From assembly GCA_017410245.1 (NCBI GenBank), contig JAFQRE010000029.1:1-64000 (forward strand): a DNA stretch of 64,000 nucleotides. Direction: 5' to 3'. Within the stretch, counting starts at the first letter, position 1. Each line of letters opens with the position of its first letter. A program made the position numbers and the translations under genes. The DNA is from Bacteroidaceae bacterium (GTDB taxonomy: Bacteria > Bacteroidota > Bacteroidia > Bacteroidales > Barnesiellaceae_A). The notes beneath the pieces are model-generated. The model was not told where the DNA came from and did no database searches. It saw nothing but the letters and a program-made list of their open reading frames with translations. Positions 7,202-17,635 of the stretch are shown here, one piece after another.

Positions 7202-9823
7202 TTACAATTGGTTTATCACCTTCACCAAATGTTCTCCCAAGCCTATCGAATACCCCTCCGATAAGAATACTATACGATTGAATGTATCGGCTACTATAAT
7301 AATAGGGTAGGTAGGCGATTGCAGTTTCATACCGGCTACTATCTCATTGTAGATAGCACTATTGATATCTGTTCCCCACACAATATTTTCGGGCAAATTT
7401 GCAAATTCGCTAACATCAAATCTTGAGGCCGAATTGGGGTCACTAAAGAGTAATACTATTTTCTGCCCCCACTCATCTATAGCTTGTTTACAGGGTGCTA
7501 TATCGCGAAGGAAGTGATTGGTTGGCTCATTATTAGGAGCTATGAGCGCCAGAATGTAGTAACCACGACCTGTAGCCGACAAGAGCGAGCGTTGCTGTTG
7601 AGCTTTTAAATCATAGAATAGATTTTCGCTATTGAACTCGCCTATAACTTGCAAGCGATCTTTATTCTCGCACAACACAAGTTCTACTTCTTCAACTTCG
7701 TTGGGACATACTTCTATAAAATCGAGATGAGCCATAACACTGCCATTCGACATGCGTGTACCCGTCATCAATAAATAGTCGCCGGTATCGATGGTTGTAC
7801 CATTTTTCAATAGTGACTCCCAAGTCGCATCTTCGGGATAATTTTGCAATTCAAGGCGACCATTCACTATTTTGGACAATGCAAAGTGAGTATAATACCT
7901 TGGATTGTCGATATATTGCGATGGACTATATTGCGCTCGCAACATTCCGGTAGCATTCTCAACTACATCTTCACCCCATAACACATCTATCCATTTACCT
8001 TCAGATGATAGATATTGAGTTTTTCCGGTAACCTCATCGATACGAGCAGGAATACCCATATAACGAGCTGATGCAACAAAGAATATATCACGAGAATGCG
8101 AGTCGGTTGTACGCAACGTCCACACACCTTGTGGAGACATACAGAAACCTCGCGGATTCCATGTATTATCAACTTGAATGCTGTCGGTACACCACTTAAT
8201 CCAAGCCATAGGATTAGTACGATAGCTATGTTTCTCATCTTCTGTAATTACACGATCAAAAAATGAGCGATAGGGGGTAAGCATTTCGTTGCTAATGCGT
8301 GGATTAAGTACATAGCCAAAATAGTAATCCTTGGCACATTGAGTTATATCAATATGAGCAAAATGGTCGGTTAGAACGCTCAAAGGCACATCGCGGCGAT
8401 CTTTCTCCGAAATAGCATTGAGCATATTTACTGCATAATGACGCATATCGACCGATGTAGAACGCAAGAACTCAATGATTGTAGCATAATTACCTCTCGA
8501 TTCCTTTATAATTCGCACCAATTCTTTCTCATCTAAACCCAACTCTTGGGCAAGCCGTACAACTTGCTCGGTAGTGGGGAATGTAGCAACATAGGCATTG
8601 CGCAATGAGTCTTCTTGAGCCATACGGCGATCATTCAATGCAGTTTGTTCGGGCGACACAACAGGAAGGTTATTGTGTCCAACGGGAGGAACAATATCAA
8701 GTTCCATGGTAGCTTTATAACCGGCCGATTTGTCTAATACAATCTTCACATCATTATCACGACCTGCCGAGTACTTACTAAAACCATACTTCCCATCTTT
8801 GGCAGCCCACGCTATAATATCGCCACAACCACTCGTCAAAGAGGTGTAACCATTGTCATCACTCCGCTTGCGAGCAATGGTGTAAAATTCGGCATAATTA
8901 TATACCTTAAATTCTACATCTACATTGGCTACGGGTACACCGTTTTCATCTACGACTTGAACTTGAGTTGTAGCAGCAGGAGCATAATTAGATATTACAT
9001 TTATCTCTGTATAACATGCATTTTGACTTAATTGCTCCTCAGGGCCTTGATATTTGCCAAAAACGTAGGTGTTCATAAGTATTCCACGCGATGCAGGTGC
9101 GTTAAACCAACCCATATTCAATACGGGGGAAGGTTCACAAGCTCCTAAAAAGTACCATTCGCCATCAACCCACGCCTCTACCCACGCATGATTGTTATCG
9201 GTGTGTACCCAACGAGGTGTATAAACCTGACGAGCCGGAATACCTACAGCACGAAGGGCCGATACCGTAAATGTTGATTCTTCGCCACATCGTCCGTGTG
9301 CTGTACGAATAGTTGCAAGAGGTGAGCTGGTACGTGCATCAGACGGAGTATAGGTTACTTTCTCATGACACCAGTGGTTTACTTCCAACACTGCATCATA
9401 CATCGACATATTGCAGATGCGTTCTTTCAATTCTTCATAGAAAACCATACGACATGTATCGAGGTTTTCATTATTGACACGCACCGGCAATACGAAATGA
9501 AGAAATTCACGATCGGGCACATTCTTGCCCCAAGGCATTTCGGCTCGCGCCTTCAGTGCATAATCGACATTTTTCAGGTGAAACTCACCACTATAATCGG
9601 TTATATCGGGCGATGGCATATATGCATACAAGAACTGCAATGACTCAAGTTGCTCTTGACTCAAAGAGTCATTGAAGATTGAAAGATATTGAGTATCTTT
9701 CCACTCCATGCTACGTTTCTCAAAATCTTTTATAAACGTATCTCGCCCTTCATATCCATCATTACACGCAACAAAGGTAACGGCACATAACCAAATTATA
9801 GGTAGTAAAAAAACTCTTTTCAT
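7202..9823 (-). CDS. Transglutaminase-like lipoprotein, 873 residues
   Basis: The signal sequence ends in TFVAC with the lipidation cysteine at residue 20, placing the protein in the cell envelope. A transglutaminase-like domain follows at about residues 120-240, with catalytic Cys in HGRCGEESTF, His in NNHAWVEAW and a third acidic candidate in LGACEPSP. A likely carboxypeptidase-regulatory-like beta domain comes next (TTQVQVVDENGVPVANVDV). A second stretch near residues 560-640 (DSHSRDIFFVASARYMGIPAR) resembles another transglutaminase fold but lacks the cysteine. The C-terminus has a thioredoxin-like look (KIVLLFSDPNSASRF, PIIIVADTFNRIVF) without a CxxC pair. Substrates are unknown; such proteins may act as proteases or peptide hydrolases rather than cross-linkers. 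Confidence 0.8.
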   Translation of the reverse strand: MKRVFLLPIIWLCAVTFVACNDGYEGRDTFIKDFEKRSMEWKDTQYLSIFNDSLSQEQLESLQFLYAYMPSPDITDYSGEFHLKNVDYALKARAEMPWGKNVPDREFLHFVLPVRVNNENLDTCRMVFYEELKERICNMSMYDAVLEVNHWCHEKVTYTPSDARTSSPLATIRTAHGRCGEESTFTVSALRAVGIPARQVYTPRWVHTDNNHAWVEAWVDGEWYFLGACEPSPVLNMGWFNAPASRGILMNTYVFGKYQGPEEQLSQNACYTEINVISNYAPAATTQVQVVDENGVPVANVDVEFKVYNYAEFYTIARKRSDDNGYTSLTSGCGDIIAWAAKDGKYGFSKYSAGRDNDVKIVLDKSAGYKATMELDIVPPVGHNNLPVVSPEQTALNDRRMAQEDSLRNAYVATFPTTEQVVRLAQELGLDEKELVRIIKESRGNYATIIEFLRSTSVDMRHYAVNMLNAISEKDRRDVPLSVLTDHFAHIDITQCAKDYYFGYVLNPRISNEMLTPYRSFFDRVITEDEKHSYRTNPMAWIKWCTDSIQVDNTWNPRGFCMSPQGVWTLRTTDSHSRDIFFVASARYMGIPARIDEVTGKTQYLSSEGKWIDVLWGEDVVENATGMLRAQYSPSQYIDNPRYYTHFALSKIVNGRLELQNYPEDATWESLLKNGTTIDTGDYLLMTGTRMSNGSVMAHLDFIEVCPNEVEEVELVLCENKDRLQVIGEFNSENLFYDLKAQQQRSLLSATGRGYYILALIAPNNEPTNHFLRDIAPCKQAIDEWGQKIVLLFSDPNSASRFDVSEFANLPENIVWGTDINSAIYNEIVAGMKLQSPTYPIIIVADTFNRIVFLSEGYSIGLGEHLVKVINQL

Positions 9824-9867
9824 ACGTTTCCTCTTTTTATGTTTCGTTAGTATTTATGTAAAATACA

Positions 9868-9896
9868 ACTGCGATTGCTTGTTGGGCAACCGCAGT
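9868..9896 (-). terminator. Terminator of carAB
   Basis: On the minus strand an 11-bp stem (ACTGCGGTTGC paired with GCAATCGCAGT, one G-T pair) has a 7-base loop and is followed by TGTATTTTA. It lies about 27 bases after the carB stop and upstream of the transglutaminase-like gene. Confidence 0.65.
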
Positions 9897-9922
9897 CATA
9901 TTATCAAATATTATTTATCGGC

Positions 9923-12900
9923 TTACTTGTATTCGTCCCAACTCTTTATTTGTATCTCATCGATACTCATTGAGCAGAAGGCTTGAATAAATGCATCGGC
10001 CAAGCGGGCATTGGTTATCAACGGAATGTTGAAGTCGATTGCCGCACGACGTATTTTGTAACCATTGCTCAACTCTGCAGCTGTAAGATTTTTGGGAATA
10101 TTTACGACCAAGTCAATCTGCTTGTCATGCAACATTTGCAAGGCTTGAGGCTCTTTATCGGCCTCAGTGGGCCAATATACACGCACTGCAGGTATTCCAT
10201 TGTCATTGAGGAACTGATGTGAACCACCTGTAGCATAAAGGTTGTAGCCTTTTTTGTGCAATGTGCGAGCAGCATCGAGTAGGGCAGTCTTTTGTTTTGC
10301 ACCACCGGTCGAAAGTAATATATTCTTTTCGGGGATACGATAGCCAACCGACAACATCGACTTAAGAACAGCCTCAGAGGTATCATCACCTATACAACCC
10401 ACCTCACCGGTAGAAGCCATATCAACGCCCAATACGGGGTCGGCCTTTTGCAAGCGTGAGAATGAGAATTGCGATGCCTTGATACCTACATAATCGAGGT
10501 CAAACTCGTTCTTGGCAGGTTTCTCTACAGGGAGACCCATCATAACACGAGTTGCCAATTCGATAAAGTTAATCTTCAACACCTTAGAAACGAATGGGAA
10601 GCTACGAGATGCACGCAAGTTACACTCAATAACTTTCACATCATTGTTCTTGGCAAGGAACTGAATATTGAACGGACCCGAAATGTGCAAAGCCTTAGCA
10701 ATTTGTCCGGCAACTTTCTTAATACGGCGCATAGTCTCTACATAGAGTTTTTGCGGTGGGAATTGTATTGTAGCGTCACCCGAGTGCACACCGGCAAATT
10801 CGATATGCTCCGAAATAGCGTAAAGCAATACTTCACCATCGCGCGCTACTGCGTCCATCTCTATCTCCTTGGCATTTTGTATAAACTCACTCACAACAAC
10901 AGGGTGTTGCTTCGATACATTGGCCGCCAATTTGAGGAACATCTCGAGCTCGGTGTTGTTTGAGCACACATTCATAGCTGCACCCGAGAGTACATATGAG
11001 GGACGCACCAATACAGGATAACCAACCTCATTAACGAAGTCATAGATATCCTCAAGTGATGTAAGCTCGCGCCAACGAGGTTGATCAATACCCAACTCGT
11101 CGAGCATCGATGAGAATTTGTGTCTATCCTCGGCATGGTCTATATCGTAGGCACTTGTACCCAGTATATTTACATTTTGTGAATCTAATCTTGTTGCCAA
11201 GTTGTTAGGTATTTGTCCTCCTACAGACAAGATAACACCATGAGGATTTTCCAACTCTATGATATCCATCACACGCTCGAAGGTAAGCTCATCGAAGTAT
11301 AGACGGTCGCACATATCATAGTCGGTCGAAACTGTCTCCGGGTTGTAGTTTATCATTACCGAACGCCAACCTTCTTTGCGAACTGTTGTCAAAGCATTTA
11401 CACTACACCAGTCAAACTCAACTGAGCTACCAATGCGATATGCACCCGAACCTAATACTATTATCGAGCGTTTATCACCCTTGTAATCAACGTCATTCTC
11501 TATACCATTGTAAGTAAGATATAGATAATTGGTCTGAGCGGGATATTCGGCTGCGAGAGTATCTATTTGTTTTACAACAGGTGTTATACCAAATTCTTTA
11601 CGACGATTGCGCACCTCAAGCATCGACTCTTCAATATTTATCAATCGCTCCTTGAGACATGCACGTGCAATTTGGAAGTCGGAGAAACCTTGTTTCTTAG
11701 CAATACGCAAGAGTTCTTCGGGTACATCTGCTATCTCGTTATACTCTTCAAGTTCATTTGCTGTTGTAATGATATTGTAGAGACGTTGCAAGAACCAGCG
11801 GTCTATCTTAGTCAAGTCATGTATTTGGTCGATGGTATAACCTTGACGGAATGCCTTAGAAATAACAAATATACGCTTATCGGTAGGAGCATGCAATGCT
11901 TTGTCAATATCGGGTATAACAAGTTCTTTGTTCTCAACAAAACCGTGCATACCTTGACCAATCATGCGCAAACCCTTTTGAATAGCTTCTTCAAAAGTGC
12001 GACCTATCGACATTACCTCACCAACCGATTTCATGCTTGAACCCAATTCACGATCTACGCCTTGGAATTTACCCAAATCCCAACGAGGTATCTTACATAC
12101 TATATAGTCAATAGCAGGCTCAAAGAATGCCGGGGTTGTCTTAGTAACCGAGTTTTTAAGTTCGGCAAGACCATAACCCAAACCTATCTTTGCAGCAACG
12201 AAGGCAAGAGGATAACCGGTAGCCTTGGAAGCCAATGCCGAAGAACGGCTCAAACGAGCATTAACCTCAATTACGCGATAATCTTCACTATCGGTATCGA
12301 AGGCAAATTGTACATTACATTCACCAACTATACCAACGTGACGCACAATGCGTATAGCAAGTTCGCGCAACTTTTGGCACTCGCTGTTGGTAAGGGTTTG
12401 TGTGGGAGCTACAACGATACTCTCACCGGTATGAATACCCAGCGGGTCGAAGTTCTCCATATTACATACTGTAATACAGTTGTCATATCGGTCGCGTACT
12501 ACCTCATACTCAATCTCTTTCCAACCTTTGAGCGATTTCTCAACCAAAATTTGGGGCGAGAATGAGAGAGCTTTTTCACCCAATACGCGCAATTGTTCTT
12601 CGTTGTCGCAAAAACCACTACCCAATCCGCCCAATGCGTAGGCTGCACGGATAATAACGGGGTATCCCAACTCTTGGGCTGCTTGGTGTGCATCTTCTAC
12701 AGAGTTTACAGCGACACTCTTAATGGTTTTAACATCTATCTCGTCGAGTTTTTTTACAAACAACTCTCGGTCTTCGGTATCCATGATAGCCTGTACAGGA
12801 GTACCCAACACTTGAATGTTGTATTTTTCCAACACGCCGCTCTGATAGAGACTAACACCGCAGTTCAATGCTGTCTGTCCACCAAAGGCCAATAATATAC

Positions 12901-13156
12901 CATCGGGACGTTCTTTCTCTATAACCCGTTCTACGAAGTAGGGGGTTACAGGCAGAAAGTATATCTTATCGGCTACGCCATCGGAGGTCTGAACAGTAGC
13001 AATATTGGGATTAATAAGTACAGTAGTAATGCCCTCTTCTTTCATTGCTTTGAGGGCTTGAGAACCCGAATAGTCAAACTCTCCGGCTTCGCCAATCTTC
13101 AATGCGCCCGAACCGAGCAACAATACTTTATTGAATTTCTTTATGTCTGGTGCCAT
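9923..13156 (-). CDS. carB: Carbamoyl-phosphate synthase large subunit
   Basis: CarB joins bicarbonate, ammonia from CarA and two ATP into carbamoyl phosphate for pyrimidine and arginine synthesis. At 1077 residues it has the full length of the family, with two homologous synthetase halves: the first opening LLLGSGALKIGEAGEFDYSG, the second SIIVLGSGAYRIGSSVEFDW. Each contains ATP-grasp regions, such as RAAYALGGLGSG and RPSYVLSGAAMNV. The C-terminal allosteric domain includes LYATGGSHQFLNDNGIPAVRV. It follows carA by 21 bases in the same operon. Confidence 0.98.
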   Translation of the reverse strand: MAPDIKKFNKVLLLGSGALKIGEAGEFDYSGSQALKAMKEEGITTVLINPNIATVQTSDGVADKIYFLPVTPYFVERVIEKERPDGILLAFGGQTALNCGVSLYQSGVLEKYNIQVLGTPVQAIMDTEDRELFVKKLDEIDVKTIKSVAVNSVEDAHQAAQELGYPVIIRAAYALGGLGSGFCDNEEQLRVLGEKALSFSPQILVEKSLKGWKEIEYEVVRDRYDNCITVCNMENFDPLGIHTGESIVVAPTQTLTNSECQKLRELAIRIVRHVGIVGECNVQFAFDTDSEDYRVIEVNARLSRSSALASKATGYPLAFVAAKIGLGYGLAELKNSVTKTTPAFFEPAIDYIVCKIPRWDLGKFQGVDRELGSSMKSVGEVMSIGRTFEEAIQKGLRMIGQGMHGFVENKELVIPDIDKALHAPTDKRIFVISKAFRQGYTIDQIHDLTKIDRWFLQRLYNIITTANELEEYNEIADVPEELLRIAKKQGFSDFQIARACLKERLINIEESMLEVRNRRKEFGITPVVKQIDTLAAEYPAQTNYLYLTYNGIENDVDYKGDKRSIIVLGSGAYRIGSSVEFDWCSVNALTTVRKEGWRSVMINYNPETVSTDYDMCDRLYFDELTFERVMDIIELENPHGVILSVGGQIPNNLATRLDSQNVNILGTSAYDIDHAEDRHKFSSMLDELGIDQPRWRELTSLEDIYDFVNEVGYPVLVRPSYVLSGAAMNVCSNNTELEMFLKLAANVSKQHPVVVSEFIQNAKEIEMDAVARDGEVLLYAISEHIEFAGVHSGDATIQFPPQKLYVETMRRIKKVAGQIAKALHISGPFNIQFLAKNNDVKVIECNLRASRSFPFVSKVLKINFIELATRVMMGLPVEKPAKNEFDLDYVGIKASQFSFSRLQKADPVLGVDMASTGEVGCIGDDTSEAVLKSMLSVGYRIPEKNILLSTGGAKQKTALLDAARTLHKKGYNLYATGGSHQFLNDNGIPAVRVYWPTEADKEPQALQMLHDKQIDLVVNIPKNLTAAELSNGYKIRRAAIDFNIPLITNARLADAFIQAFCSMSIDEIQIKSWDEYK

Positions 13157-13177
13157 AGGTATGAAGTATTTTCGGGT

Positions 13178-14251
13178 TTACAAAAGTTTTACAAAATCGT
13201 CAAATAGTACCTCAGCATCTGTAGGGCCACTTGATGCCTCAGGGTGGAATTGTGCCGAGAAATAGGGGCGTGTTTTGTGACGAATACCCTCATTGGTATT
13301 GTCATTCATATTGACAAAGAGCGGTGCCCAATCACTACCCAATGTACTCTCATCAACAGCAAAACCATGGTTTTGTGTTGTGATATAGCAACGTTGAGTA
13401 CCTACTTCGCGTACAGGTTGATTATGGCCACGATGACCATATTTCAACTTATAAGTGGTAGCGCCACTAGCCTTAGCCAAGAGGTGGTTACCCATACATA
13501 TACCAAAGATGGGCTTGCTATTATCAGCTATAGTCTTGCGAATGTTCTCAACTGTAGCTCCGCAGAAATCAGGATCACCGGGGCCATTGGTAATAAACAA
13601 TCCATCGTATTGTATATGGCTATAGTCATAGTCCCAAGGCACTCGTATTACCGACACATCACGTTTCAATAGGCAACGCACTATATTGTGCTTCACACCA
13701 CAATCAATCATTACTACGCGCTTGCTGCCAGCTCCGTATTCAATAACTTCATTGCATGATGCAGCAGCAACAAGATTGGTTTCATTAGGATTAGCTATCT
13801 CTACATCTTCGCAACCATCAATCACAATCTTACCGGCCATAGAGCCTCGCTCGCGCAAATGCTTGGTGAGTGCTCGAGTATCTATATCGCATATACCGGT
13901 TATATGTTCTTCTTGCAACCACTCAGCAAGTGTTTTCTTAGCATTCCAGTGACTGTATTCAAACGAATAATCGGAGATAATCACAGCATTAACGTGAATA
14001 TTCTCCGATTCATAAAACTCAGATAATTTATCAACAATTGCATTGACAGGAACACCATAGTTACCTATAATAGGATAGGTAAACGCCAACAATTGTCCTT
14101 TGTACGAAGGGTCGGTTAGACTCTCGGGATAACCCGTCATGGCCGTATTAAAAACGACCTCACCCGAAATTGACTTATCATATCCGAAGGATTTTCCGCG
14201 GAATATTGTACCGTCGTCGAGTATTAGAGATGCACTTTTAAGAGTACGCAT
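13178..14251 (-). CDS. carA: Carbamoyl-phosphate synthase small (glutaminase) subunit
   Basis: CarA hydrolyses glutamine and channels ammonia to CarB. The 357-residue protein has the N-terminal CarA domain (LILDDGTIFRGKSFGYD, VVFNTAMTGYPE) and a class I glutamine amidotransferase domain with nucleophile Cys in FGICMGNHLLA and His/Glu in QFHPEASSGP. An Asn stands where many homologues have GHQ in the nucleophile loop. It leads the carAB operon, with a -7 element about 70 bases ahead of the start codon. Confidence 0.97.
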   Translation of the reverse strand: MRTLKSASLILDDGTIFRGKSFGYDKSISGEVVFNTAMTGYPESLTDPSYKGQLLAFTYPIIGNYGVPVNAIVDKLSEFYESENIHVNAVIISDYSFEYSHWNAKKTLAEWLQEEHITGICDIDTRALTKHLRERGSMAGKIVIDGCEDVEIANPNETNLVAAASCNEVIEYGAGSKRVVMIDCGVKHNIVRCLLKRDVSVIRVPWDYDYSHIQYDGLFITNGPGDPDFCGATVENIRKTIADNSKPIFGICMGNHLLAKASGATTYKLKYGHRGHNQPVREVGTQRCYITTQNHGFAVDESTLGSDWAPLFVNMNDNTNEGIRHKTRPYFSAQFHPEASSGPTDAEVLFDDFVKLL

Positions 14252-14317
14252 TACGATAGAGTATATAGTAGTTAATATAATCTGGTTTAAATAGTATAGT
14301 ATCTATAGAGAACCACG

Positions 14318-14325
14318 CAAAGATA
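14318..14325 (-). promoter_or_regulatory. carAB promoter -7 element
   Basis: TATCTTTG on the minus strand fits the Bacteroidales consensus TAnnTTTG. It would start transcription near 14311, giving a leader of about 60 bases before carA. No clear -33 element is seen. Confidence 0.55.
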
Positions 14326-14402
14326 CTAATTTATTTGCATTCTTATAGTATTAGAAACAACTTTTTTAACGCTCTATTCATTTTTTATCACAAGGTCCAA
14401 AA

Positions 14403-14438
14403 AAAGAGGTAAGTTGCTATTTGGCAACTTACCTCTTT
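14403..14438 (-). terminator. Terminator of the OPT transporter gene
   Basis: The 15-bp stem AAAGAGGTAAGTTGC with its complement (14403-14417 and 14424-14438) has a 6-base loop. On the minus strand a T-run follows. It lies 22 bases after the transporter stop. Confidence 0.85.
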
Positions 14439-14459
14439 GCATATTATAATCTTAACAAA

Positions 14460-16415
14460 TTACTTCTTAGCACTGAGACTTGCGCGACATAGATAGAAGA
14501 TTACACCTAAATACAATACCAAGCCAAGTGCTTGTTTGAGAACTTCATTCTCGGCCCAAGGACAAGTATATTCAAATCCGGCAAATCGCATAATAGCACT
14601 TACCACACCCAACAAGGCGCCACCGGCAATGAAACCTGAGGCCAACAATGTACCACGCTCAACACGTGCTTTATTCACCTCGGCATCTTTAGAGCGACTA
14701 CCTACAAACCAACTGATAAGACCACCTATTACGAGCGGTGTATTGAGTTGCAAAGGAATAAACATACCCAACGAGAAGGGGAGGGCGGGAACTTTGCAGA
14801 AGTTGAGGATTAACGCCAAAGCTGCTCCAATACCATAAAGTGCCCATGGCGCACCTTCGCCCATCATCAAAGGCTCTATAACAGCAGCCATGGCATTGGC
14901 CTGAGGTGCTGCAAGTTCGCCACTTGTAAATCCGTATGTCTTGTTCATGACAAGTATTACACCTCCTACAGTCGCAGCCGATACAAGAGTACCGAGGAAC
15001 TTCCAGGTCTCTTGCTTTGCGGGGGTAGTACCCAACCAATAACCTACCTTAAGGTCGGTTATGAAACCACCGGCCATCGAGAGGGCAGTACATACAACAC
15101 CACCAATGATAAGAGCTGCTACAATACCGCTTGTGCCTTTGAGACCAATAGCTACGAGTACTACTGAGGCAACAATAAGAGTCATCAATGTCATACCCGA
15201 TACAGGATTACTACCCACAATAGCAATGGCATTGGCTGCAACAGTAGTAAACAAGAAAGCAATAACAAGTACTACAAGGAAAGCAATGAGAGCTTGCCAC
15301 CATGAATTGATAACACCGATATAGAAGAACAAGAAGGTGAGGATAAGCGCAAAGATAACACCTATTGCAACATACTTCATAGATATATCGCGTTGTGTAC
15401 GCTCAACATTTGTATCCGATGCGCCACCTTTATTGCCAAGCTCTTGGGCTGCAAGACCCAAAGCTCCGGTGATAATTTTGCGAGAGTTCCATATACCTAT
15501 AAGACCGGCCATGGCAATACCACCTATACCTATGTGACGAGCATAGTCGGTAAAGATTTGCTCGGGTTGCATAGCTGCAATAGCAGGATCTACTCCTATA
15601 TGAGGCAAGAGAGGTATAATAACGAACCACACAAAAAGCGAACCGGCACAGATTATCATACTATACTTGAGACCGATAATAAAGCCCAATCCGAGCACTG
15701 CCGAACCGGTATATACACTGAATACCATCTTAGCCTTGGTTGCAACAGCTGCACCAAAGGGAAGAATACGTGTAGTGAGGATTTCGCTCCACCAGCCAAA
15801 TGTTGAGAGACAGAAGTCATAGAGACCACCTATAAGACCTGCAAAGATAAGAGGCTTGGCTTGGTTACCACCTTTCTCACCCGAAATAAGCACTTGTGTT
15901 GTTGCTGTAGCCTCGGGGAAAGGATATTTACCATGCATATCCTTCACAAAATATTTGCGGAAAGGAATGAGGAATAAAATACCCAAGATACCACCCAACA
16001 ATGAACTGAGGAACACTTCAATAAAGTTCACTGTAATTTCGGGATACTTCTCTTGCAAAATGTATAGTGCAGGCAGAGTAAAGATAGCACCTGCTACAAT
16101 TACACCCGAACAAGCACCAATAGATTGGATAATTACGTTTTCGCCAAGTGCATTTTTACGTTTGAATGCACCCGAAAGGCTCACTGCAATAATTGCAATG
16201 GGAATAGCGGCCTCAAACACTTGTCCCACTTTCAAGCCCAGATAAGCTGCTGCTGCCGAGAAGATAACTGCCATAACGATACCCCACGATACCGACCATG
16301 CATTTACCTCGGGATACACCTTATCGGGCGACATAATAGGCTGATACTCTTCGCCCTCCTTCAACTCCCTAAACGCATTTTCGGGAAGTTCAATAGGTTG
16401 TTTCTTTTCTTCCAT
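14460..16415 (-). CDS. OPT-family oligopeptide transporter
   Basis: This 651-residue integral membrane protein has about 15 hydrophobic segments. Its opening region (PEVNAWSVSWGIVMAVIFS, YLGLKVGQVFEAAIP, ENVIIQSIGACSGVIVAG) is typical of prokaryotic OPT proteins, which import small peptides using the proton gradient. A FPEATATTQVLISGE stretch also matches the family. The gene stands alone with its own terminator. The actual substrate cannot be read from the sequence. No TAnnTTTG element was found upstream. Confidence 0.92.
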   Translation of the reverse strand: MEEKKQPIELPENAFRELKEGEEYQPIMSPDKVYPEVNAWSVSWGIVMAVIFSAAAAYLGLKVGQVFEAAIPIAIIAVSLSGAFKRKNALGENVIIQSIGACSGVIVAGAIFTLPALYILQEKYPEITVNFIEVFLSSLLGGILGILFLIPFRKYFVKDMHGKYPFPEATATTQVLISGEKGGNQAKPLIFAGLIGGLYDFCLSTFGWWSEILTTRILPFGAAVATKAKMVFSVYTGSAVLGLGFIIGLKYSMIICAGSLFVWFVIIPLLPHIGVDPAIAAMQPEQIFTDYARHIGIGGIAMAGLIGIWNSRKIITGALGLAAQELGNKGGASDTNVERTQRDISMKYVAIGVIFALILTFLFFYIGVINSWWQALIAFLVVLVIAFLFTTVAANAIAIVGSNPVSGMTLMTLIVASVVLVAIGLKGTSGIVAALIIGGVVCTALSMAGGFITDLKVGYWLGTTPAKQETWKFLGTLVSAATVGGVILVMNKTYGFTSGELAAPQANAMAAVIEPLMMGEGAPWALYGIGAALALILNFCKVPALPFSLGMFIPLQLNTPLVIGGLISWFVGSRSKDAEVNKARVERGTLLASGFIAGGALLGVVSAIMRFAGFEYTCPWAENEVLKQALGLVLYLGVIFYLCRASLSAKK

Positions 16416-16867
16416 AAGGTTGTTTTTATTTAGTTTGTAATTTGATTGTTATAATTTGCGGTGCTAATATACGCAAAATTTGTGAAACCTTTGCAATAAT
16501 ACACCGAATAGTGTTACTATGAGCACATATTATTCACTTTGTGTGGTGTAAAATGCCTCTTTGCTATTTTATATTATTTGTATATTAACGTATTCTACAT
16601 ATTTGCACAGATGACATTTTATTCACATCAATAATTGTTCAATAGAAAGTTAGAAAACGACAGTGTTAATTCACCTTATTATCAAGAAATAAAATATTCA
16701 AAACGAACTCACTACCGAGCCGTATCTACTACGTTTTCTCGGAGTATATACAATTGATTTTAAAGCAAATGGTGGCGTATGAATGAACACATAGTTCTTA
16801 CATACGCCACCCTGATATATGCTTGATTTAGCACTTGGGGGTTGTAATGCCTATTGGCACATCTACA
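16416..16867. other. Gene-free interval between the OPT transporter and pstB
   Basis: These 452 bases contain no convincing coding frame or RNA gene. Visible items are an inverted repeat TTTGCG-N11-CGCAAA (16455-16460 with 16472-16477) upstream of the transporter, a short ATAGT-GTT-ACTAT palindrome near 16508, and the hairpin downstream of pstB listed separately. phoU, often found after pstB, is not here. Confidence 0.6.
16771..16811 (-). terminator. Hairpin downstream of pstB, possible terminator of the pst operon
   Basis: An 11-bp stem GGTGGCGTATG / CATACGCCACC (16771-16781 with 16801-16811) encloses a second GAAC/GTTC pairing after a 3x3 internal loop. The T content after it on the minus strand is weak, so this may be a terminator or a stabilising 3' structure. 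Confidence 0.5.
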
Positions 16868-17635
16868 TTAACCCATTTTGCCTGTAAGGTAGGCTTTGGT
16901 ACGCTCATCGGCAGGAGTTGAAAACATCATGGCTGTATCGCCATACTCAACCAACTCTCCCAAATACATAAACATAGACTTTGATGATATACGCATAGCC
17001 TGTCCCATATTGTGTGTAACAATAAGGATAGTCACTTCTTTTTGAAGTTCAAGCATCAGCTGCTCAATATGTGCAGTAGCAATAGGGTCGAGGGCCGACG
17101 TCGGCTCGTCCATCAACAAAATATCGGGCTTCATAGCCAATGCACGTGCTATGCACAATCGCTGTTGCTGACCTCCCGATAGGAATGTACCTTTCTTATT
17201 CAATACATCTTTTACTTCGTCCCATAGTGCAACACTTTTTAGGCTACGTTCAACAGTCTCATCTTTCTCGACTTTCGATAAGCGAATACCGTTAAGCGCA
17301 TATCCCGAGAGCACATTATCATAAATGCTCATTGTGGGGAATGGCGCAGGACGCTGAAATACCATACCAACACGACGACGCACATCTATAGGCTCCATTG
17401 AGAGGATATTTTCTCCATTCAACAATATCTCACCATCGACACGTATATTGGGGTAGAGGCTATGCATAAGATTTACAGCACGCAACAGCGTACTTTTTCC
17501 ACAACCCGATGGTCCCATTATGGCGGTTATAGTATTTCGATCGATAGCTGCCGATACATATTTCACTGCCATCGTCTGTTTGGTGTACGACACACAAGTT
17601 TTCTTAAATTCGAGTATAGGTGTTACTGATTCCAT
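16868..17635 (-). CDS. pstB: Phosphate ABC transporter ATP-binding protein
   Basis: PstB is the ATPase that powers high-affinity phosphate uptake through PstA/PstC. The 255-residue protein shows Walker A GPSGCGKSTLLRAVN, the Q-loop in VGMVFQRPAPFP, the signature LSGGQQQRLCIARALA, Walker B ILLMDEPTSALDP and the H-loop ILIVTHNMGQA. It overlaps the end of pstA by 13 bases and is last in the operon. Confidence 0.97.
   Translation of the reverse strand: MESVTPILEFKKTCVSYTKQTMAVKYVSAAIDRNTITAIMGPSGCGKSTLLRAVNLMHSLYPNIRVDGEILLNGENILSMEPIDVRRRVGMVFQRPAPFPTMSIYDNVLSGYALNGIRLSKVEKDETVERSLKSVALWDEVKDVLNKKGTFLSGGQQQRLCIARALAMKPDILLMDEPTSALDPIATAHIEQLMLELQKEVTILIVTHNMGQAMRISSKSMFMYLGELVEYGDTAMMFSTPADERTKAYLTGKMG

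Noticed and set aside
10469..12895. Several plus-strand frames of 100-167 residues
   Set aside because: They are antisense to carB, which has an unbroken full-length match; their composition (many Cys, Tyr, Leu) is typical of shadow frames.
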